Origin: Deltaproteobacteria bacterium
Lineage (GTDB): Bacteria; Desulfobacterota; DSM-4660; Desulfatiglandales; Desulfatiglandaceae
Direction: 5' to 3'
Assembly (NCBI GenBank): GCA_018644785.1
Contig: JABGPV010000214.1
Span: 1 to 9,052 of the forward strand
Length of the DNA stretch: 9,052 bases
The translations under genes were made by a program, and so were the position numbers. Shown here piece after piece: positions 5,763-9,052 of this stretch. The notes under the pieces were generated by a model. The model had not been told where the DNA came from and did not search any database. It saw only the letters and a list, made by a program, of their open reading frames with translations. Position 1 is the first letter of the stretch, and each line of letters opens with the position of its first letter.

Positions 5763-6476
5763 TCAAGGCTTTTCCACCAGAAGGTATCGATTCGGCTTCA
5801 AACGTGCAAATAGGGTGGCGCCGGGACAGGGGGCCACCAGCATTTTTTTGAATTCGCTCCCCAGAACCTGAAACAGTTCCACGCAGCAGGAACATAAATG
5901 GGCACTTTTGTCGATGGAATAGGGAACGATGCTCTCAGACGTTTCAATGAAAAACCTTGGCGTTATGAAGTTGGCGTGGTTGGCGGTATGGGTCATATAT
6001 AGTTGATCATAGTCCTGTACCGAAGAGCCCAGCCTTTTCGCCCATCTCAAATATATCCTTTTTTCTATGTCGTCCACCTGTCGCCATCGGGCGGGCATTC
6101 TCTCCTGAATGCGGGGATCCTCAATGAGAACTTGCTTTTCCGTCAGAGATGCCGGCTGGGGGAGGACAAAATCGGACTCGGTGATCACAGCTGCCCTCCG
6201 GGCTTCAAAGCCCTCCAGTTCAAAAGCGCTGACGATCAGATAAAGGCCGTTTTTATCTGATGTTCGATACCAACTGCCCTGCCTGCCGCAGGTATCATCC
6301 CAGATTTCGGGTGCAACACTTGTGATCTTGTTGATCCTATCCAGGGGGGTGCAGACAATTCCTTTGGCGTGTTTCAATTTGATGCCCCGACTGTCAAGGG
6401 TGTTTTGCAGTTGTAACGCCTCATCTCTGGTTAACCAGTAGATATATTTTTGATAGGGGCCATTTGTTTTTGCCAC
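5763..6476 (-). CDS. Protein of unknown function with a C-terminal Cys motif
   Basis: I do not recognise this protein of 237 residues. It starts at GTG (complement of 6474-6476), with GGAG (complement of 6485-6488) eight bases upstream; no in-frame ATG is better placed. No signal peptide or membrane segment is evident, so it is probably cytoplasmic. Its C-terminus holds C195-S-C197-C198 and a further Cys217 in APCPGA. Cys42 and Cys63 lie earlier. The spacing could serve metal binding or a redox disulfide, but nothing proves this. The middle is rich in charged residues and contains MTHTANHANFITPRFF. It lies 29 bases downstream of the exonuclease gene on the same strand and probably shares its transcript. 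A role related to the exonuclease/DUF294 pair is only a guess from position. Confidence 0.75.
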   Translation of the reverse strand: MAKTNGPYQKYIYWLTRDEALQLQNTLDSRGIKLKHAKGIVCTPLDRINKITSVAPEIWDDTCGRQGSWYRTSDKNGLYLIVSAFELEGFEARRAAVITESDFVLPQPASLTEKQVLIEDPRIQERMPARWRQVDDIEKRIYLRWAKRLGSSVQDYDQLYMTHTANHANFITPRFFIETSESIVPYSIDKSAHLCSCCVELFQVLGSEFKKMLVAPCPGATLFARLKPNRYLLVEKP

Positions 6477-6505
6477 GGTTCAAACTCCAAATGTTTTCTG
6501 CTACG

Positions 6506-7213
6506 TTACTTTCCCCCGATCTTCAAGTAATCGTTCACGGTTCCGGTATCGCCATATCTCATTTTGTGGATCAGGTATATGAAGAGGTAAGCGGTCTGCA
6601 GTGCATCTTGAAGGGCATTGTGTTCCTCAAACTTCGGCAGATGAAATTCTTCACTTAAGGATGAAAGTCTGTAGGAATCCTGCTTTTCGCGATGATCGAA
6701 ATAGGGGCCATTCATTGACGCCTTGTAAGCCATGGCAAGTCGCATGGTATCCAGACTTGAACTCTGGATGACGCCGCCCAGGTAATTGTCACATGCGCGA
6801 TTGACGAAGCTCAGATCCATAGACACGTGATGCCCCACCAGAAGAGCACCGCCGCAAAAGTCAATAAAACGGGGCAGAACATCATCTATGGGCTCGGCCC
6901 CCAGCAGTTCACCGGGTGTTATGCGATGGATGAGGGTGCTGGGCGTATGAAGCATTCCCCGCGGTTTGATCAGTGCATAAAATGTGTCCTCACAACAAAT
7001 CCGTACATTTTTTATGCGCACGGCGCCGATGGCGATAATTTCATCCTTGCGCTGGTTCAGACCGGTCAGCTCGGTGTCAAACACCACAAATTCACAATCC
7101 CGGACCGGTAAATCCTTGTTGGAGGCAGCGCTGATCAGGTTGTTTGCAACGATAGCGGGATGCGTTGGTTGGTTAGATGAAAAAAGACGCTTTATAAATC
7201 TTGTAATCGGCAT
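6506..7213 (-). CDS. DnaQ-like 3'-5' exonuclease (DEDDh family)
   Basis: This is a 235-residue exonuclease of the DNA polymerase III epsilon type. All five DEDDh metal-binding and catalytic residues are visible: Asp46 and Glu48 (VVFDTELTG), Asp133 (GHHVSMDLSFV), and His198 and Asp203 (HNALQDALQTA). It should remove nucleotides from 3' ends of DNA or RNA using two divalent metal ions. A basic N-terminal stretch of about 40 residues precedes the domain. It lacks the polymerase-binding tail expected of a true replicative epsilon, and its place beside a DUF294/CBS gene is typical of a stand-alone paralog found near acetate uptake genes. The start is ATG (complement of 7211-7213) but has no clear Shine-Dalgarno site. 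The DUF294 stop lies 58 bases upstream, so the two are likely co-transcribed. Confidence 0.9.
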   Translation of the reverse strand: MPITRFIKRLFSSNQPTHPAIVANNLISAASNKDLPVRDCEFVVFDTELTGLNQRKDEIIAIGAVRIKNVRICCEDTFYALIKPRGMLHTPSTLIHRITPGELLGAEPIDDVLPRFIDFCGGALLVGHHVSMDLSFVNRACDNYLGGVIQSSSLDTMRLAMAYKASMNGPYFDHREKQDSYRLSSLSEEFHLPKFEEHNALQDALQTAYLFIYLIHKMRYGDTGTVNDYLKIGGK

Positions 7214-7271
7214 GAATTGTCAATAACCACAGACAAGGCATTCAGATCCGAAGGAATTTCAGCTCAATGCT

Positions 7272-9052
7272 TTACCCTTTTTTCGGAATTCCAAACTCAT
7301 ATCGCGCAAAGCCCTGCAAACGCCTGATAACCTCGAAAACCTCTTTCAGCGATTGTTTTTCCAGATCAGAGAGGTCACCGGGGCTGACCTTATTATTAGG
7401 TTCCCGCCCGTCTTCCATCAAGTGGAGCTGATGAACCAGCCCTATATGCATCAGCAACTCATATGCCTCAACAAGTTCAGATCCCAGGTCGCTGGGGATG
7501 TGCTGCTTCTCCTGCAGAGATTGCAGCCTTTCCAATGTGCTGGTTTTACAGATCCCGTATTTCAAGGACATGGCCCGTGCAAAATCAACAAAAAAAACCG
7601 CGCCTTTGCCATCTAAATCAAAGGCTTCTCCATACTGACCGTCCTTTTCCACCACTGAATTTCCGTAAAAGGAGAGCGGCGGTTCCAATGAGATGAAATT
7701 TTGAGCCAGATAGCGCAGGAATTGCTCATTTCCCCGGGTTAAAGTATGGATTTTCTCCTTCAGCTTTTCGGCAAGCGAAACATTTCCAGCCCCGGACCTG
7801 ACGTCGAAAAAAATGGATGGGTCATAATTCCTGTCCCGGTCCGGAAATCTACACCAATCCTGAAAGTATCCATTCCACACGGATTGAGGCTGTCGCCATT
7901 TGGCATTGAAGGCGGTACTATCGCCTGGGTCCGATGGATACCCGCATGCAATCAGATGTTTGACGGCTTGTTCAGATAAGGTTCTGAAATATTCTTTGGC
8001 TTCCCTATCTGTCCTTTCATCGGGGCTGTCGCCATAAACGACGGCATTGGTCTGGCTGATTTTAAAAACCTGCTCATGTCGCCCCTCACGACCTATTAAC
8101 AACCAGGAAAACGGCAGGGGCGCCTTCCCTAGCTCCTCTTGAAGAAGCATGAGCAACCGTTCCAGCAAATGTCCGTTTAACACCGAGATCATCCGACTCA
8201 CATTACAGGCTTTTGCCCCTTCTTCAATGAGCGGGCGCACGATCATGGGAATCTTCCGGCTTAGTTCGTACAATCCGCTGATCCGTCGCTGTGCCTGAAT
8301 TTCTCTGAAAAGAAAGTAGGGAGAACTGCCCTGGGCCACCATGATGTCATGGGTTGTGAGCATCTTTGAAATCTTCCCATCTTCTTCAATGGCAAGATGG
8401 TGAATCCGATTTTTTATCATGGCAAGCAACGCGTCAAAACAGATGGCATGACCGGAAATGGTCTGAACCGGCGCCGCCATGATTTCCGATGCCTTTGTGT
8501 GATAATCGAGCCCCCGGGCAACAACCTTGCCTCGAATATCCTTGTCGGTAACAATGCCGACAATTTCGTCCCGCACGTCCGTCAACAGGATCGAACCGAT
8601 CCTTTTTTCCGACATCAGTTGCGATATTTTCTGGACCGAGGTGTCTAACGACGCGGTAAAAAGCGTTCCTTTGGAGATCTCACCGGCCCTGGCATTAAAA
8701 AGAAACAGGGCCCCTTCGGCACGGGGTGTGATTTTCTGCTGCCGAAGTTCGGAATAAACCGGCTTGGCCATCTTCTCCGACATGGTACTCAGGTAATGCC
8801 GCTTTACTTTCTGGTTGGTTTCAATCAGATTCAGGAAATCCTGTCTGTCAAAAAGGAAACAGAAGGTATCATCCAGAGTCTCAACATTGAGATTTGCCAT
8901 GGTATTCTGAATAATGGGAAGGGCCCCAAAATGTTCCCCTTCGCCCCGGAAATCCTTCAAGGTGATATTTTCCAGACCATCCAGACGGTAAGTCCTAACG
9001 CCACCCTTCTGAATCAAATAAAAGTGTGTGACGTCACTCTCACCCTGCCTGA
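7272..9052 (-). CDS. cNMP-binding/CBS/DUF294 nucleotidyltransferase-like protein (5' end beyond window)
   Basis: The frame is open to the window edge: 11 more codons (RQGESDVTHFY) precede the internal TTG at 9015-9017 and continue a cyclic-nucleotide-binding fold, so the start is missing. Domain order from the visible N-terminus is: the end of a cNMP-binding domain (HFYLIQKGGVRTY … GEGEHFGALPI); a CBS pair (about 8334-8675, with IGSILLTD…IVGIVTDKDI and HHLAI…MLTTHDI); a DUF294 GlnD-like nucleotidyltransferase domain; and the DUF294 C-terminal helical domain (about 7275-7770). Family members usually carry a GSxGRxEQ…TDQDNA motif. Here it reads GREGRHEQVFKISQTNA (8046-8093): the Gly-Ser is Gly-Arg and the two Asp are Ser (8055-8057) and Thr (8049-8051). 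The reading frame is intact, so the protein probably keeps its ligand-sensing domains but not nucleotidyl transfer. It most likely acts as a sensor or regulator working with the exonuclease. Confidence 0.88.
   Translation of the reverse strand, partial: RQGESDVTHFYLIQKGGVRTYRLDGLENITLKDFRGEGEHFGALPIIQNTMANLNVETLDDTFCFLFDRQDFLNLIETNQKVKRHYLSTMSEKMAKPVYSELRQQKITPRAEGALFLFNARAGEISKGTLFTASLDTSVQKISQLMSEKRIGSILLTDVRDEIVGIVTDKDIRGKVVARGLDYHTKASEIMAAPVQTISGHAICFDALLAMIKNRIHHLAIEEDGKISKMLTTHDIMVAQGSSPYFLFREIQAQRRISGLYELSRKIPMIVRPLIEEGAKACNVSRMISVLNGHLLERLLMLLQEELGKAPLPFSWLLIGREGRHEQVFKISQTNAVVYGDSPDERTDREAKEYFRTLSEQAVKHLIACGYPSDPGDSTAFNAKWRQPQSVWNGYFQDWCRFPDRDRNYDPSIFFDVRSGAGNVSLAEKLKEKIHTLTRGNEQFLRYLAQNFISLEPPLSFYGNSVVEKDGQYGEAFDLDGKGAVFFVDFARAMSLKYGICKTSTLERLQSLQEKQHIPSDLGSELVEAYELLMHIGLVHQLHLMEDGREPNNKVSPGDLSDLEKQSLKEVFEVIRRLQGFARYEFGIPKKG

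Noticed and set aside
7230..7241. AGACAAGGCAT matching part of the 30-bp palindrome
   Set aside because: An 11-base match is expected several times by chance in 9 kb, and the second arm is absent.

Overview
The window looks like chromosomal DNA of a Gram-negative, delta-proteobacterial type organism, probably Desulfobacterota. This is an inference from gene content: a GspA/GspB pair that implies an outer membrane with a type II secretion system, an extra EF-G gene outside the str operon, and a cNMP-binding/CBS/DUF294 gene next to a DnaQ-like exonuclease gene. There are no rRNA or tRNA genes, no CRISPR array and no transposase gene.

Layout. On the + strand lie an enoyl-CoA hydratase/isomerase-family gene (178-1044), gspA broken by a frameshift into two reading frames (1088-1468 and 1468-2712), and gspB (2725-3570). 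On the - strand, read right to left, lie a DUF294/CBS/cNMP-binding protein cut by the window edge (9052-7272), a DEDDh 3'-5' exonuclease (7213-6506), a Cys-containing protein of unknown function (6476-5763) and a translation factor EF-G (5630-3594) with its own sigma70-like promoter. The two convergent groups meet at 3566-3610, where a perfect 30-bp palindrome overlaps the stop codons of both gspB and fusA.

How the genes work together. GspA (AAA+ ATPase, one membrane segment, C39-like region, peptidoglycan-binding domain) and GspB (one membrane segment, periplasmic C-terminal domain) belong to the inner-membrane complex that helps the type II secretin pass and assemble across the cell wall. 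The exonuclease and DUF294 genes are a pair that recurs next to acetate uptake genes in many proteobacteria, so those genes may lie just beyond base 9052. The acyl-CoA gene and EF-G have no obvious functional tie to their neighbours.

Most notable signals. (1) A short interspersed repeat with a 31-bp core occurs four times, one copy shortened. Two copies lie in tandem, in frame, inside the hydratase gene, one lies in frame in the GspB linker, and one lies in the leader of the hydratase gene. It is read in two different frames and behaves like the protein-coding palindromic elements described in Rickettsia. (2) A one-base frame break splits gspA between Walker A and Walker B. (3) The DUF294 nucleotidyltransferase motif has lost both expected Asp residues. 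(4) A palindrome supplies stop codons to two convergent genes.
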